A stretch of 40,911 bases of DNA, taken from Bacillota bacterium. GTDB taxonomy: Bacteria; Bacillota; Clostridia; Lachnospirales; Lachnospiraceae. This document shows, in pieces, positions 1-8,829 of this stretch (its first letter is position 1; every line of letters begins with the position of its first letter). The notes beneath the pieces are model-generated. The model searched no databases. It was not told where the DNA came from and saw only the letters and a list, made by a program, of their open reading frames with translations. The position numbers and the translations under genes were made by a program. Location: the NCBI GenBank assembly GCA_023434365.1, contig JAEYSV010000070.1, forward strand, positions 1-40,911, given 5' to 3'.

Positions 1-2
1 AA

Positions 3-51
3 AGAGTTTCGCTAGCGAAACTCTCCGCCTGCGGCGGGTCGCTTAGGCGAC
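3..51. repeat. Cluster of three GC-rich hairpins
   Basis: Three consecutive hairpins are visible. The first is a perfect 22-bp palindrome (3-24, core GTTTCGC-TA-GCGAAAC). It is followed by CCGCC-TGC-GGCGG (25-37) and GTCGC-TTAG-GCGAC (38-51). No reading frame runs through them. They resemble a dispersed intergenic palindromic repeat or the end of a mobile element; related motifs recur at the other end of the window (see 40851-40911). Confidence 0.6.
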
Positions 52-89
52 ATTTTTCATTTCCGCCGCAGTGCGATCCTCGCGGAGCG

Positions 90-134
90 TTTTTTGTGAT
101 ATAGGAAATTAGCAATTTCCTATATCACAAAAAA
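90..134. repeat. Perfect 21-bp inverted repeat, likely bidirectional terminator
   Basis: Arms 90-110 and 114-134 are perfect reverse complements around an AGC loop. They include GATATAGGAAATT-AGC-AATTTCCTATATC, and the arms end in T6 and A6, so a transcript from either strand would form a hairpin followed by U residues. It lies downstream of the adenine deaminase gene on the minus strand and could terminate that operon. A near-identical copy at 14711-14751 shows that this is a dispersed repeat family. Confidence 0.7.
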
Positions 135-198
135 GGGCATGTACCTTATGGCACACACCCTCCAAAAATAATATTTACTTCCAGGAATCATCCTCACC

Positions 199-1974
199 TT
201 ACTCAGCAAACGTAGGAATAATTTCTTTTTTCAGTACATCCACCAATCCCAAATCAGATATTTTCACCTTTGGAATCACTGGTAGTGCCAAGGTAACAAT
301 TCGAAGGATTGGATTATCTAATTCCGTTAAGCCAAGAGCTCGAATCGCATCTTTCATTTGCTGATTCTCCTCAGCCAGTAACTCGGCTGGTTTTAGAGAC
401 ATTAATCCGGCTAGGGCTAATTCTAAGGTATATAAAACTTTCCCCTCTGAAACTGCTGCCATACCTCCACCACAGTTGATTAATGTATTCGCTGCTAACA
501 GTGCTGCTTTGGGACAATCATAGACAATCGTCAGGTTGTGACTATCATGGGAAATGGTAGTTGCCCAGGCTCCTTTTGTGATACCAAAGTTTTTCACAAC
601 TCCTAAACCGATGGTATCATGGCCTCTGTGTCGATTCACTACTGCTACGAATTTGAGGCTTGGATCTTCTAATACTAATCTGCCTTCTTTTACCGGAAGT
701 TCAAGTACAGCAAGATCTGTAGCAATATTGGTTACTGATTCATACTGCATCACATTTACTTTCACGGTTCCGTTTTGAATCGGTATAGGAAGAATAAAAT
801 CATTTACACTAAGTTCCTTCACAAACATGGAATTCATCGTTTCTAAAGGATGACTTTCTTCAGCAATCTCAGCGATTAATTGGCCGTCTTTTGCTACTAA
901 TGTACCCTCAAAGATAACATGACTTGGGGTAAGCTCTTCTAAGCTATCCACTAAAAGCATATCCGCAACAAATCCTGGTGCAATCGCTCCCAGATTATCA
1001 AGGTGAATCTCACGAGCTGTGTTGTACGTAGCACTTCGTATTGCAGTGACCGGGTCCATCCCATTTTTAATTCCCGTACGCACGACATCATTAAGATGTC
1101 CGGTTTTTAATATATCATCCGCTTCCCTATCATCCGTACAGAAGCAAAAATGATCGAAGAATTTGATATCTTTTACGCCTTGCCAGATTGCTTCGATGTT
1201 TTTGGCAATCGAAGAATCACGGGCATCCACATACATTCCACTTCTTATTTTTTCTAATGCCTCTTTGGAATCTCTCGTTTCATGACAGGTATTTGGTCCG
1301 CCACATAGATAAGCAGAAAGCATTCCGCCTGATAAAAATGGCGCATGTCCCTGAAGATAAAGATTTTTGGCCTCTGCCATCTCTATCTTATCCATCATAG
1401 TGTCTTCGCCTTGTATCACAGCAAGGAAATCCATAACCTCTGCTAAACCAATGACACGATCTAAGCTTGCCAGTTCTTCTACTTCTTTCGCATAGAATTC
1501 TGCACCACTATGTTCCACACCTGGAGCGGCCGGTACACAGCTAGGTACATCAATGAATTGTCTCATTGGAAGACGTTCGGAATTTTCATACATATACTTG
1601 ACTCCGTCCATCCCCCATACATTAGCAATCTCGTGAGGATCAGTCACTACAGTAGTAGTTCCGTGTGGAATTACTGCCTTTGCAAAGTTTCTTGGAGTCA
1701 TCATCGAGCTCTCAATATGAATATGGGCATCTATAAGTCCAGGAATCAGATATTTTCCTCTCGCATCTATTGTAAAGTTAGCCTGTCTTGTATCGTCTGC
1801 TACATGCTCCCATTCTACATGGGCAATCATGCCATCGTACACATACACATTGGCCAGATATATTTCTCCGGTAATGACATTGACCATATTGGCATTTTTT
1901 ATGACCAGATCACATGCAATCTCACCAAGAGCCGCTTTTAATAGCATTCTCTTGTTCTTTGGCTGAATCTTCAT
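199..1974 (-). CDS. ade: Adenine deaminase
   Basis: The product converts adenine to hypoxanthine plus ammonia in purine salvage and acts in the cytosol. It has the amidohydrolase fold: the metal-binding HxHxE motif occurs as DAHIHIESSM, followed by TDPHEIANV, GLAEVMDF and the Asp-bearing CTDDREADDI segment, and a C-terminal adenine-deaminase domain containing SHDSHN. The length, 591 residues from the start chosen here, fits the Ade family. I place the start at the ATG at 1974 rather than 30 bp upstream because AAGGAGGA lies 6 bp before it (1981-1988). The purine permease gene ends 37 bp upstream on the same strand, so uptake and deamination are probably co-transcribed. Nothing unusual is seen in the protein. 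Confidence 0.95.
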   Translation of the reverse strand: MKIQPKNKRMLLKAALGEIACDLVIKNANMVNVITGEIYLANVYVYDGMIAHVEWEHVADDTRQANFTIDARGKYLIPGLIDAHIHIESSMMTPRNFAKAVIPHGTTTVVTDPHEIANVWGMDGVKYMYENSERLPMRQFIDVPSCVPAAPGVEHSGAEFYAKEVEELASLDRVIGLAEVMDFLAVIQGEDTMMDKIEMAEAKNLYLQGHAPFLSGGMLSAYLCGGPNTCHETRDSKEALEKIRSGMYVDARDSSIAKNIEAIWQGVKDIKFFDHFCFCTDDREADDILKTGHLNDVVRTGIKNGMDPVTAIRSATYNTAREIHLDNLGAIAPGFVADMLLVDSLEELTPSHVIFEGTLVAKDGQLIAEIAEESHPLETMNSMFVKELSVNDFILPIPIQNGTVKVNVMQYESVTNIATDLAVLELPVKEGRLVLEDPSLKFVAVVNRHRGHDTIGLGVVKNFGITKGAWATTISHDSHNLTIVYDCPKAALLAANTLINCGGGMAAVSEGKVLYTLELALAGLMSLKPAELLAEENQQMKDAIRALGLTELDNPILRIVTLALPVIPKVKISDLGLVDVLKKEIIPTFAE

Positions 1975-2011
1975 CGTAACTCCTCCTTGTTCAAGTACGC
2001 CCAAATTTATA

Positions 2012-3343
2012 TTATCCTACTATAAAGTATGCGATTAATGGAATTGCTAAGACATACAAAATAGGATGCACTTCTTTGAATTTACCAGTAAATGCTTTAA
2101 TAAACACATGCGCAAGTATACCAGCAGAGATACCACCAGCAATACCACCACCAAAAATGGTAAACATAATCATTAAGAACGGACCAAACACTTCAGTGAA
2201 GTCATCAAAATTGATATCTTTAATTCCCTGAATCATAAGGAATCCAACAAAGATTAATGCTGGACCTGTTGCTGCATTAGGAATCATCAATACTAATGGT
2301 GATAATAAGGTCATTAAGGCAAATAACAATCCTGTTATTATACTTGAAAATCCCGTTCTACCTCCTGCTTCAACACCAGCGCTTGATTCAATAAATGTAG
2401 TAATAGTCGTATTACCTGTTGCAGCACCAATACAAGTACCAATTGCATCTACTAAGAAAGGTTTCTTAATATCTTTGACATCACCATTCTCATCCATCAT
2501 GCCAGCTTTTGCACTTACCCCTAAAACTGTGCCCAGTGTGGAGAAAAAGTCACCACAAAATGTGATAAATATCAAAGAAACAGCGGATAGGTTTAATGCA
2601 GCGGACCAATCAAAATTAAGAGTGATGTTACCAACTCCACTTACATCCGGCACTTTAAATAAAGATAATGGCACCGTGGTTAATCCAAATGGAATACTTA
2701 GTACAGTAATCGTAATGATACCAATTAAGATTGCTCCTCGTACCTTATACGCATTTAACACACCAATAATTACAAGACCAAGAACCGCTAAGTACACTGC
2801 TGGTTGCGTAAAGTCTCCCATCGTAACACCATTTTCAAATACACCGATGCCTGTATTACTAAAACCTAAATAAGCAATGAAAAAACCAATTGCTGTACCG
2901 ATCGAAATCTTAATATTTTTAGGAATTGCTTTTACAATTAGGTTTCGTACACCAAAAATTGTTAATGCAACAAAGATAATGCCAGAAATTAAGGTCATGG
3001 CCATTGCGCCACCAAAGGAAAGCTCGCCACTCTGAATCAAAGCTCCAAACATAAAGTTACTGCCCATCCCAGTAGACAGAGCAAATGGAAGATTCGCATA
3101 CAATGCCATAAACAAAGTGATGATGGCACTAATCAATGCACATACTACAATAATAGCTTCTTTGGAGATCTCAACACCATTGACATCTGTAATAAAATTT
3201 TCTGGGCCATAACCAACAATTGCCCCTGGTTGAACGACTAATACATAAGCCATCGTCATAAATGTTGTAATACCAGCGATAAGTTCAGTTCTCCAGTTGG
3301 AACCCCTCTCCTTAATCTGAAAAAACTTGCTTAATACTTCCAT
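2012..3343 (-). CDS. NCS2-family (AzgA/PbuG-like) purine permease
   Basis: This is a 443-residue integral membrane protein that would import a purine base (guanine, hypoxanthine or adenine) with a proton. About 12 or more hydrophobic segments are visible. Family signatures are TGMGSNFMFGA near residue 90 and the substrate-site region TTITTFIESSAGVEAGGRTG near residue 320, which match the AzgA/PbuG branch rather than the UraA/xanthine branch. The start has AAGGAGG 6 bp upstream. It precedes adenine deaminase by 37 bp, which suggests that adenine is one substrate. I looked for a purine riboswitch in the leader (3344-3480, minus strand) and did not find the conserved joining sequences. Confidence 0.92.
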   Translation of the reverse strand: MEVLSKFFQIKERGSNWRTELIAGITTFMTMAYVLVVQPGAIVGYGPENFITDVNGVEISKEAIIVVCALISAIITLFMALYANLPFALSTGMGSNFMFGALIQSGELSFGGAMAMTLISGIIFVALTIFGVRNLIVKAIPKNIKISIGTAIGFFIAYLGFSNTGIGVFENGVTMGDFTQPAVYLAVLGLVIIGVLNAYKVRGAILIGIITITVLSIPFGLTTVPLSLFKVPDVSGVGNITLNFDWSAALNLSAVSLIFITFCGDFFSTLGTVLGVSAKAGMMDENGDVKDIKKPFLVDAIGTCIGAATGNTTITTFIESSAGVEAGGRTGFSSIITGLLFALMTLLSPLVLMIPNAATGPALIFVGFLMIQGIKDINFDDFTEVFGPFLMIMFTIFGGGIAGGISAGILAHVFIKAFTGKFKEVHPILYVLAIPLIAYFIVG

Positions 3344-3571
3344 AATGTCCTCCTTAGAAATATGTTATATATAAAAGGGTGTTACGCAACATTTTGCTTT
3401 CATCTTTCCCTTTTATTTTGTTTCATAATTGTCATAACATACATCATAACAACAACGTACATATTAGCATTGAATACGACATATTTCTACATTATTCGTC
3501 TTATTAATTATTAATGAATAATATTTGTATGGCTTATATATGTTGCTTTAATAATAAGTATCTGATATTAT

Positions 3572-3600
3572 TTGACGTGTAATAACAACAAAAATATTAA
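3572..3600 (+). promoter_or_regulatory. Candidate sigma-A promoter of the RsmH-like gene
   Basis: TTGACG at 3572-3577 and TATTAA at 3595-3600 are separated by 17 bp. The expected start near 3607 would leave only a 12-nt leader carrying the GAGGG ribosome binding site. Confidence 0.5.
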
Positions 3601-3618
3601 TAAAAATGAGGGAACAAA

Positions 3619-4683
3619 ATGGACCAAAATAATACATTTGATAAGAATGAATCCAATCACAAACGACGTGTTCGATATAAAGGAACTCACCCAAAATCAT
3701 TTCATGAAAAATATAAGGAACTAGAACCAGAGAAATATGCGGATACGGTAGCAAAAGTCATTCAGAAGGGGTCAACTCCAGCTGGTATGCATATTTCCAT
3801 TTGTGTAAAAGAAATCCTTGAATTTCTTCAAATCACGCCAGGTCAAATCGGATTAGACGCCACATTAGGGTATGGTGGTCATACCTTGGAGATGCTCAAA
3901 TGCTTAAATGGCAAAGGACGCTTGTATGCCACTGATGTAGATCCAATCGAATTACCGAATACCAAAAATCGTTTGGAACGTATGGGATATGGCCCCGACA
4001 TTTTGGTGATTAATCAAATGAATTTTTCTAGCATCGATCAACTCCTTCCAGAGTCAGGGCCATTCAATTTTGTATTGGCTGATTTGGGTGTGTCTTCGAT
4101 GCAAATCGACAACCCAGAAAGAGGATTTTCTTATAAAATAGATGGTCCATTGGATTTGCGTCTCAATCCTGCAATGGGCCAATCAATCACAAGCCGTTTA
4201 AAAGAAATGACGTTACTTGAATTGCAAGGTATGTTAGTAGAAAATGCAGACGAACCATATTCCGAAGAAATTGCTCGTGCCATCAAATCCTACCTTAAAA
4301 AAGGGAAGGAACTATCGACAACTACACAACTGCGTACTATTATCCAAGATACGCTAAAAACCATCCCACACATCAATGAGGATGATGTTAAAAAATCCTG
4401 TCAAAGATGTTTTCAGGCATTACGAATTGATATCAATGATGAATTTGAAGTGTTAGATGAATTTTTAAGAAAACTACCTGATTGCCTTGCAGAAGGTGGT
4501 CGCGTTGCGATACTAACCTTCCATTCAGGAGAAGATCGTCGCGTCAAAAAATCATTTAAGCAATACTTTAAAGAAGGAATCTATCGCGAAATAGCGCCAG
4601 AACCAATTCGTCCATCAGCAGAAGAATGTCGTGCCAATGGTCGTGCACGTTCCGCAAAATTACGGTGGGCAATCAAAGCTTAA
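3619..4683 (+). CDS. rsmH: RsmH/MraW-like 16S rRNA (cytosine-N4) methyltransferase, extended form
   Basis: RsmH methylates N4 of C1402 in the ribosomal P site using S-adenosylmethionine. The SAM site is seen as DATLGYGGHT (canonical DGTLGxGGHS), then ADLGVSSMQID, RGFSYKIDGPLDLRLNP, FQALRIDIN, LTFHSGEDRRVK and the C-terminal NGRARSAKLR. It differs from the cell-division-cluster enzyme in having a basic extension of about 55 residues (RRVRYKGTHPKSFHEKYKEL) before the catalytic fold, giving 354 residues against about 310, and FHSGEDR in place of FHSLEDR. No mraZ, ftsL or pbp gene is nearby, so this is a stand-alone copy and may be a paralogue with another target. GAGGG precedes the ATG by 7 bp. 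Confidence 0.85.
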   Translation: MDQNNTFDKNESNHKRRVRYKGTHPKSFHEKYKELEPEKYADTVAKVIQKGSTPAGMHISICVKEILEFLQITPGQIGLDATLGYGGHTLEMLKCLNGKGRLYATDVDPIELPNTKNRLERMGYGPDILVINQMNFSSIDQLLPESGPFNFVLADLGVSSMQIDNPERGFSYKIDGPLDLRLNPAMGQSITSRLKEMTLLELQGMLVENADEPYSEEIARAIKSYLKKGKELSTTTQLRTIIQDTLKTIPHINEDDVKKSCQRCFQALRIDINDEFEVLDEFLRKLPDCLAEGGRVAILTFHSGEDRRVKKSFKQYFKEGIYREIAPEPIRPSAEECRANGRARSAKLRWAIKA

Positions 4684-4717
4684 AGAAAGTGAAACCGCTT
4701 TCTAGTAATGCTTAAGG

Positions 4718-4741
4718 GGTAGCCCATCTACCAGGTTTTTT
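4718..4741 (+). terminator. Rho-independent terminator after the RsmH-like gene
   Basis: A GGTAG-CCCAT-CTACC stem at 4718-4732 is followed within two bases by a run of T residues. A second small hairpin (AGAAAG/CTTTCT) lies just after the stop codon. Confidence 0.6.
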
Positions 4742-5145
4742 AATAGTTTTGTAATAATATCGAAAAAAGTTTGTAACAAAATTTCGTCAGCATTTTGACT
4801 ATATAATTACCAATCATTTGATACAAAATTGGAAAGATTCATTTCAAACAAAAGCATAAAAAAAGCGATGCAATCTATAATTAATGATTTTCATAGTATT
4901 TATATCTAGTTTTTATATGGAAACTTAGATTAATAAAATTGGAAAATTATCTGGATAAAAATTGCAGAAATATGGGAACTGGAGTCAGGCGCTCCAATAT
5001 CTAACTATTGAAGGTCACCCCCCTATATGTTACATTATGTGTACAGCTTGAGCGACACAAATTAGTCGAATCAAGCGATCAGAAACTAGCTAACCGAGTT
5101 TATGGAAACGTGCTAATTAATAACACACCATATAGGAGGTAATCT
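4742..5145 (+). other. Long intergenic leader ahead of the CAP-domain gene
   Basis: This 404-bp stretch has no convincing reading frame. A TATAAT hexamer at 4802-4807 lacks a good -35 element, so the promoter is uncertain. The 3' half folds into the hairpins described in the next entry. The final 20 bp hold the AGGAGG ribosome binding site of the downstream gene. Confidence 0.6.
4966..5105 (+). ncRNA. Candidate structured leader, possibly a degenerate c-di-AMP (ydaO-type) riboswitch
   Basis: Two hairpins are visible: TGGAG-TCAGGCG-CTCCA at 4979-4995, and a longer bulged stem CTTGA-g-CGAC/GTCG-aa-TCAAG at 5047-5075. GGGAAC precedes the first, GTCGAATC closes the second, and AGCTAACCGAG follows. 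The order GGGAAC, hairpin, GCGAC, hairpin, CGAATC, AGCTAACC echoes the ydaO/yuaA c-di-AMP riboswitch, which often precedes genes for cell-wall and secreted proteins. The GGTGAATC element and the closing P1 stem are not clearly present, so the class is unproven. Confidence 0.35.
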
Positions 5146-5994
5146 ATGAGAAGATTAATTACAACATTATGTACAGTGACACTATCATCATTAGGAATTT
5201 ATGGAGCAAATAATTTAGCAACGAATCAAAATCAATTACAAACAAATACAAATATGCCATATACTCAGGAAGCTAACAATACAGTATCTACAGAACAAAA
5301 GCCGGTACAAGAAGCAAAAGAGGAACAAGTAGCGAATGAAGCGATTAATGCAAATGCTTCATCAGAAGTAGCAAAGAATAAAGCTCAGGTTAAAAATCAG
5401 AAAGCGCAAGCAGCAAAACAGCGAAATGAAGCTAGAAAAGCTACCAAAAAAGCTAAAAAACAGGTAAGTCAACCAGCTAAAACTGTAGCACCTAAAACAA
5501 TTGCGCCTAAGACAGTTGCACCAGCAACACAAGCGCCTAAAGCGGTAGCCCCTAAAACTCAAGCGCCTCAAACAACAGCACCTGCGAAAACAGAAACTCA
5601 AACAAATAATTCCAGTATCAGCAACTATGCTAATCAGGTGTTACAATTAGTGAATCAGGAACGTGCCAAAGAAGGTCTTAAAGCATTAACAACAGCATCA
5701 GCCCTAACAAGTGCATCCAATAAACGTGCGCAGGAAACGATGCAATCATTCTCACACACTAGACCAAATGGTTCTTCTTTCTTCACAGCATTAACGGAAT
5801 TTGGAGTACAATACTCTGCAGCAGGCGAAAATATTGCTTATGGTCAGAGAACTCCACAGGAAGTAGTAACTGCTTGGATGAATTCTCCTGGACACAGAGC
5901 TAACATCATGAATGGAAGCTTTGGTAAACTTGGAGTTGGTGTATATCAGGGAAGTAACGGAACAATTTACTGGGCTCAGCTTTTCACAAACTAA
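5146..5994 (+). CDS. Secreted CAP-domain (SCP/PR-1, YkwD-like) protein
   Basis: The protein has 282 residues. The N-terminus has two Arg residues and a hydrophobic stretch ending near residue 22, read as a signal peptide. Residues 40-115 are rich in Glu, Lys, Ala and Gln. A Pro/Ala/Lys/Thr linker follows with repeated APKT and APQT units (about 115-150). The CAP domain covers about 160-282, with VNQERAKEGL, SHTRPNG, GENIAYGQ, AWMNSPGHRANIM and a terminal YWAQLF strand. CAP proteins of this bacterial type are exported and often spore- or envelope-associated; the exact function is unknown. AGGAGG lies 7 bp before the ATG. The long structured leader upstream suggests RNA-level control. Confidence 0.9.
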   Translation: MRRLITTLCTVTLSSLGIYGANNLATNQNQLQTNTNMPYTQEANNTVSTEQKPVQEAKEEQVANEAINANASSEVAKNKAQVKNQKAQAAKQRNEARKATKKAKKQVSQPAKTVAPKTIAPKTVAPATQAPKAVAPKTQAPQTTAPAKTETQTNNSSISNYANQVLQLVNQERAKEGLKALTTASALTSASNKRAQETMQSFSHTRPNGSSFFTALTEFGVQYSAAGENIAYGQRTPQEVVTAWMNSPGHRANIMNGSFGKLGVGVYQGSNGTIYWAQLFTN

Positions 5995-6031
5995 GGTAAA
6001 CTGAATCAGAACAAAATAGATAAAATGTATG

Positions 6032-6065
6032 AAAGGCAGGTTCCCAAAAGAACCTGCCTTTTTTT
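6032..6065 (+). terminator. Rho-independent terminator after the CAP-domain gene
   Basis: A 12-bp stem (AAAGGCAGGTTC/GAACCTGCCTTT) with a 6-nt loop ends in a T7 run. It lies between convergent genes and may also act weakly on the aldehyde dehydrogenase transcript. Confidence 0.9.
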
Positions 6066-6099
6066 GCAGCTATTAATGCAATGGATTCGCCACGTAATC

Positions 6100-7533
6100 T
6101 TAGATAATATTCTTCAAAACAATAGTCTTCGTATGTGTCATTTCATCGAAGGTACTTAACACTCCTTCGGTACCGATTCCAGAGAATTTGTAGCCACCAA
6201 ATGGCATCTCAAAACTTCTAAAAAAGCTAGCGCCATTGATTACTACTCCACCACACTCCAAAGCATTGGCAACTAATGCTGCTGTTTTCATATTTTGGGT
6301 AAAGACGCAGCCACATAAACCAAAGATTGAACTATTTGCAATCTCAATCGCTTCTTCCAAGGTGTCAAATGTGATAATTGGTACCACTGGTCCGAAGATT
6401 TCCATGTCAGTAGCTACATCCGCAGTCTTTGGAACATTGCCAATAACCGTAGGTTGATAGAAGGCCCCCTCTCGTTTGCCACCAAGAAGAATCGTTCCCC
6501 CTTGATTTACAGTTAATTGAACCTGTTTTTCTACTTCTATGGCGGCTTTTTCACTAATCAGGCAGCCAAGTCTTGTGCTTTCCTCTGATGGCATACCTAG
6601 TGGAATCCGACTTATTTTTTCGATTGCTTTTGCCGTAAACTCCTCTACGAGGCTACTATGTACAACAAAACGCTTCGAAGCACAGCATACCTGGCCGGTA
6701 TTATACATACGTCCCCAGATTAGTTCATCGGTTGCCAAATCAACATCAGCATCTTCAAGTACAAGGAAAGCATCATTGCCACCAAGTTCCAATGCAACAT
6801 GAGTTAAGTTTTCTGCACAGGCTTTTGCTGTTTCAATTCCCACTTCGGTGGAACCAGTAAGTGTTACAAGGTGTACGTCTGGGTTCGCACACAGATGCGC
6901 ACCAACTACAGAACCACGACCGGTAAGTATACTAATTGCACCTGGAGTTACCCCCGCTTCGGCTAACAGATACGTAAGTTTGCAAAGAGTAAGCGGGTTA
7001 TCCGTTGATGGTTTCACAATCGCTGCATTACCGGATAATAAGGCAGGCGCCACTTTTTGATCGAACAAGTCACATGGAAAGTTAAATGGTATGACACACG
7101 CAACTACACCAAGAGGTTCTCTTTGAGTAAGCAATATATTGCCAGCTTGCCCTGCTTCCATTCCTGCTGGAATCACTTCACTATATAGATGTTTTGCTCT
7201 TTCTGAAAAAGCCTTAAAAGCAATCGATATATTGCCAATTTCTGCTCTGGCTTCCACAATAGGCTTACCAGTTTCATCGGATAACGTTCTTGCCAGTTCT
7301 TCTTTCTTATCTTCAACGAGGGCAATAAAACGATACATGATTTCAACTTTTTCATATACCGGAACTTTCGCCCATATTTTCTGGGCAGCTACCGCGCTCG
7401 CAACTGCATAATCAATATCTTCCTTCGTAGCCATAGGTACCGTATCGATGATTTCCCCAGTTGCAGGATTGATAACGTTGATAAACTTACCATCTGCTGA
7501 ATCTGTTAGCTGACCATTGATTAACATTTTCAT
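6100..7533 (-). CDS. NAD(P)-dependent aldehyde dehydrogenase
   Basis: This 477-residue member of the ALDH superfamily oxidises an aldehyde to the carboxylate. Visible motifs are PFNFP near residue 155, the coenzyme-loop LTGSTEVG near 230, the catalytic-base segment ALELGGNDA near 250, the nucleophile segment NTGQVCCASKR with Cys near 281, EIFGPVVP near 380 and GGYKFSGIG near 455. The sequence is of the succinate-semialdehyde/lactaldehyde dehydrogenase type rather than a CoA-acylating enzyme; the substrate cannot be fixed from sequence. AAGGAGGA sits 7 bp before the ATG. It follows the FIST gene by 24 bp in one operon, divergent from an IclR regulator, so it is probably induced by a small metabolite. 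Confidence 0.92.
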   Translation of the reverse strand: MKMLINGQLTDSADGKFINVINPATGEIIDTVPMATKEDIDYAVASAVAAQKIWAKVPVYEKVEIMYRFIALVEDKKEELARTLSDETGKPIVEARAEIGNISIAFKAFSERAKHLYSEVIPAGMEAGQAGNILLTQREPLGVVACVIPFNFPCDLFDQKVAPALLSGNAAIVKPSTDNPLTLCKLTYLLAEAGVTPGAISILTGRGSVVGAHLCANPDVHLVTLTGSTEVGIETAKACAENLTHVALELGGNDAFLVLEDADVDLATDELIWGRMYNTGQVCCASKRFVVHSSLVEEFTAKAIEKISRIPLGMPSEESTRLGCLISEKAAIEVEKQVQLTVNQGGTILLGGKREGAFYQPTVIGNVPKTADVATDMEIFGPVVPIITFDTLEEAIEIANSSIFGLCGCVFTQNMKTAALVANALECGGVVINGASFFRSFEMPFGGYKFSGIGTEGVLSTFDEMTHTKTIVLKNII

Positions 7534-7557
7534 TACATCGTCCTCCTTCTATTCCCT

Positions 7558-8724
7558 CTATTCACAAAATCCCGTAAAGGATAGCATCAACCCACCACAG
7601 GTATTGTTGTTGTCACTTTCAAAGCCATATTCGCCAAACGTAAATTCCATAAGAAATGGGATATCTCCAGCCACCGCTTTCACTTGGTCATAAACCTCAC
7701 CAATTCTATCCCCAATTCCTGCACGTCTTCCGCCACAGTGTACCAGATGGAAGGCCAGTGGTTTTCCTGGCATTCTCTGAATTAATTCTTGTAAAGTATT
7801 GCCTACCGATTCGATTAATTCATCAACTGTTGCTTCCATGCGAATCACACAGGTTTTTTCAGACAAATTACTACCAATGGCCATTGAATAATCATCATTT
7901 CCATTCATAGGATGACGAATGGCTACCAGATCACCCAAACGGTCTTTCACTCCAAGAGGAGACGTAATTGTCGTTACCAAAAGGTTGCCTCCCGTTACAG
8001 CTTCCATATCAAGTCCACGCCACTGTGCATATTTTTGGGTGGCAGGAACCCCATCTATTTCAACCAAAGTACGGTTGCCACTAATCTTGGTAATCACACC
8101 AAAATCCTCCGTTTCACGATAGGCACCTGTAAATAAGTTGCGCATTTTAGGAGCGTCATAGAAAAATGCTACTGTAGCGCCATCAGAGAATACATTATCA
8201 TCTGCGTACAATTTCCACTCACCAGATATACTATTATCTGCGGCAGATCCACCAAAGAAAGGTACTCGCCCAATCACAGAGGAGATTCCCTTCAAGTAAA
8301 ACTCTTCTTCCCCTGGTGATGCTGTCATATAGAAGTAATCAGGCGCCATTGTTTTCCCTGCAGAAGCTTGCGCCAATTTGGCAAGTATTTTACCACTGGC
8401 AAACGCATCTCCGTCTTTTTCCAAGGAAGCGATGCCAACGCTCATATCCGAATCTTCCAACGCTAAAATCCCTACAAATGGTGTATCTCCACCTATGTAA
8501 CCATCTGGTGTAATCACTCCGGTAAAGGATGTGCTACCAAGAACTAATGTTTCAGGTAGTTCTTCTTTTACACCGTTTATTACTTCCTTCATATCATAGG
8601 AACAACTCGCATACAAAAAGGCAACTTTTACTTCGGTTAATCCTTGTTTTGCTACTGCAGCGGCTTCCCTGCCCGCTTCTTTCGGACTACAATTGACACT
8701 TGAACCAACATTGGCCTTAAACAT
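7558..8724 (-). CDS. FIST N/FIST C domain sensory protein
   Basis: This 388-residue soluble protein has an N-terminal FIST domain (about residues 30-215; VKVAFLYASCSYD, LGSTSFTGVI, PFFGGSAADN) and a C-terminal FIST domain (about 220-370; AIRHPMN, LVHCGGRRAGIGDR, LMEFTFGEYG). FIST domains are predicted small-ligand sensors, usually fused or linked to signalling proteins. Here it stands alone and is co-transcribed with an aldehyde dehydrogenase. The ATG at 8724 has AGGAGG at 8 bp; the ATG at 8730 is only 2 bp from it, so 8724 is preferred. It may sense or bind the substrate of the downstream enzyme, which is inference. No membrane segment or output domain is present. Confidence 0.85.
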   Translation of the reverse strand: MFKANVGSSVNCSPKEAGREAAAVAKQGLTEVKVAFLYASCSYDMKEVINGVKEELPETLVLGSTSFTGVITPDGYIGGDTPFVGILALEDSDMSVGIASLEKDGDAFASGKILAKLAQASAGKTMAPDYFYMTASPGEEEFYLKGISSVIGRVPFFGGSAADNSISGEWKLYADDNVFSDGATVAFFYDAPKMRNLFTGAYRETEDFGVITKISGNRTLVEIDGVPATQKYAQWRGLDMEAVTGGNLLVTTITSPLGVKDRLGDLVAIRHPMNGNDDYSMAIGSNLSEKTCVIRMEATVDELIESVGNTLQELIQRMPGKPLAFHLVHCGGRRAGIGDRIGEVYDQVKAVAGDIPFLMEFTFGEYGFESDNNNTCGGLMLSFTGFCE

Positions 8725-8793
8725 ACCCATTTCCTCCTGATTATTGAATATTTCAGTTGACTACCTTTTTGAACACATCAACTAGATAAATTC

Positions 8794-8821
8794 ATTCTAA
8801 CCCTATTAAAAACGAGTACAA
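8794..8821 (-). promoter_or_regulatory. Candidate promoter of the FIST-aldehyde dehydrogenase operon
   Basis: On the minus strand TTGTAC (8821-8816) and TAGAAT (8799-8794) are 16 bp apart, about 70 bp before the start codon. Confidence 0.55.
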
Positions 8822-8829
8822 TCACCATA

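Noticed and set aside
3344..3560. Possible purine riboswitch ahead of the purine permease
   Set aside because: The conserved loop and junction sequences of the purine aptamer are not found on the minus strand.
5362..5601. Cys/Arg-rich frame opposite the CAP protein linker
   Set aside because: It is the reverse complement of the Ala/Pro/Lys repeat; the composition is an artefact.
7139..7411. Plus-strand frames across the aldehyde dehydrogenase gene
   Set aside because: They are antisense to a well-conserved enzyme and have no initiation signals.
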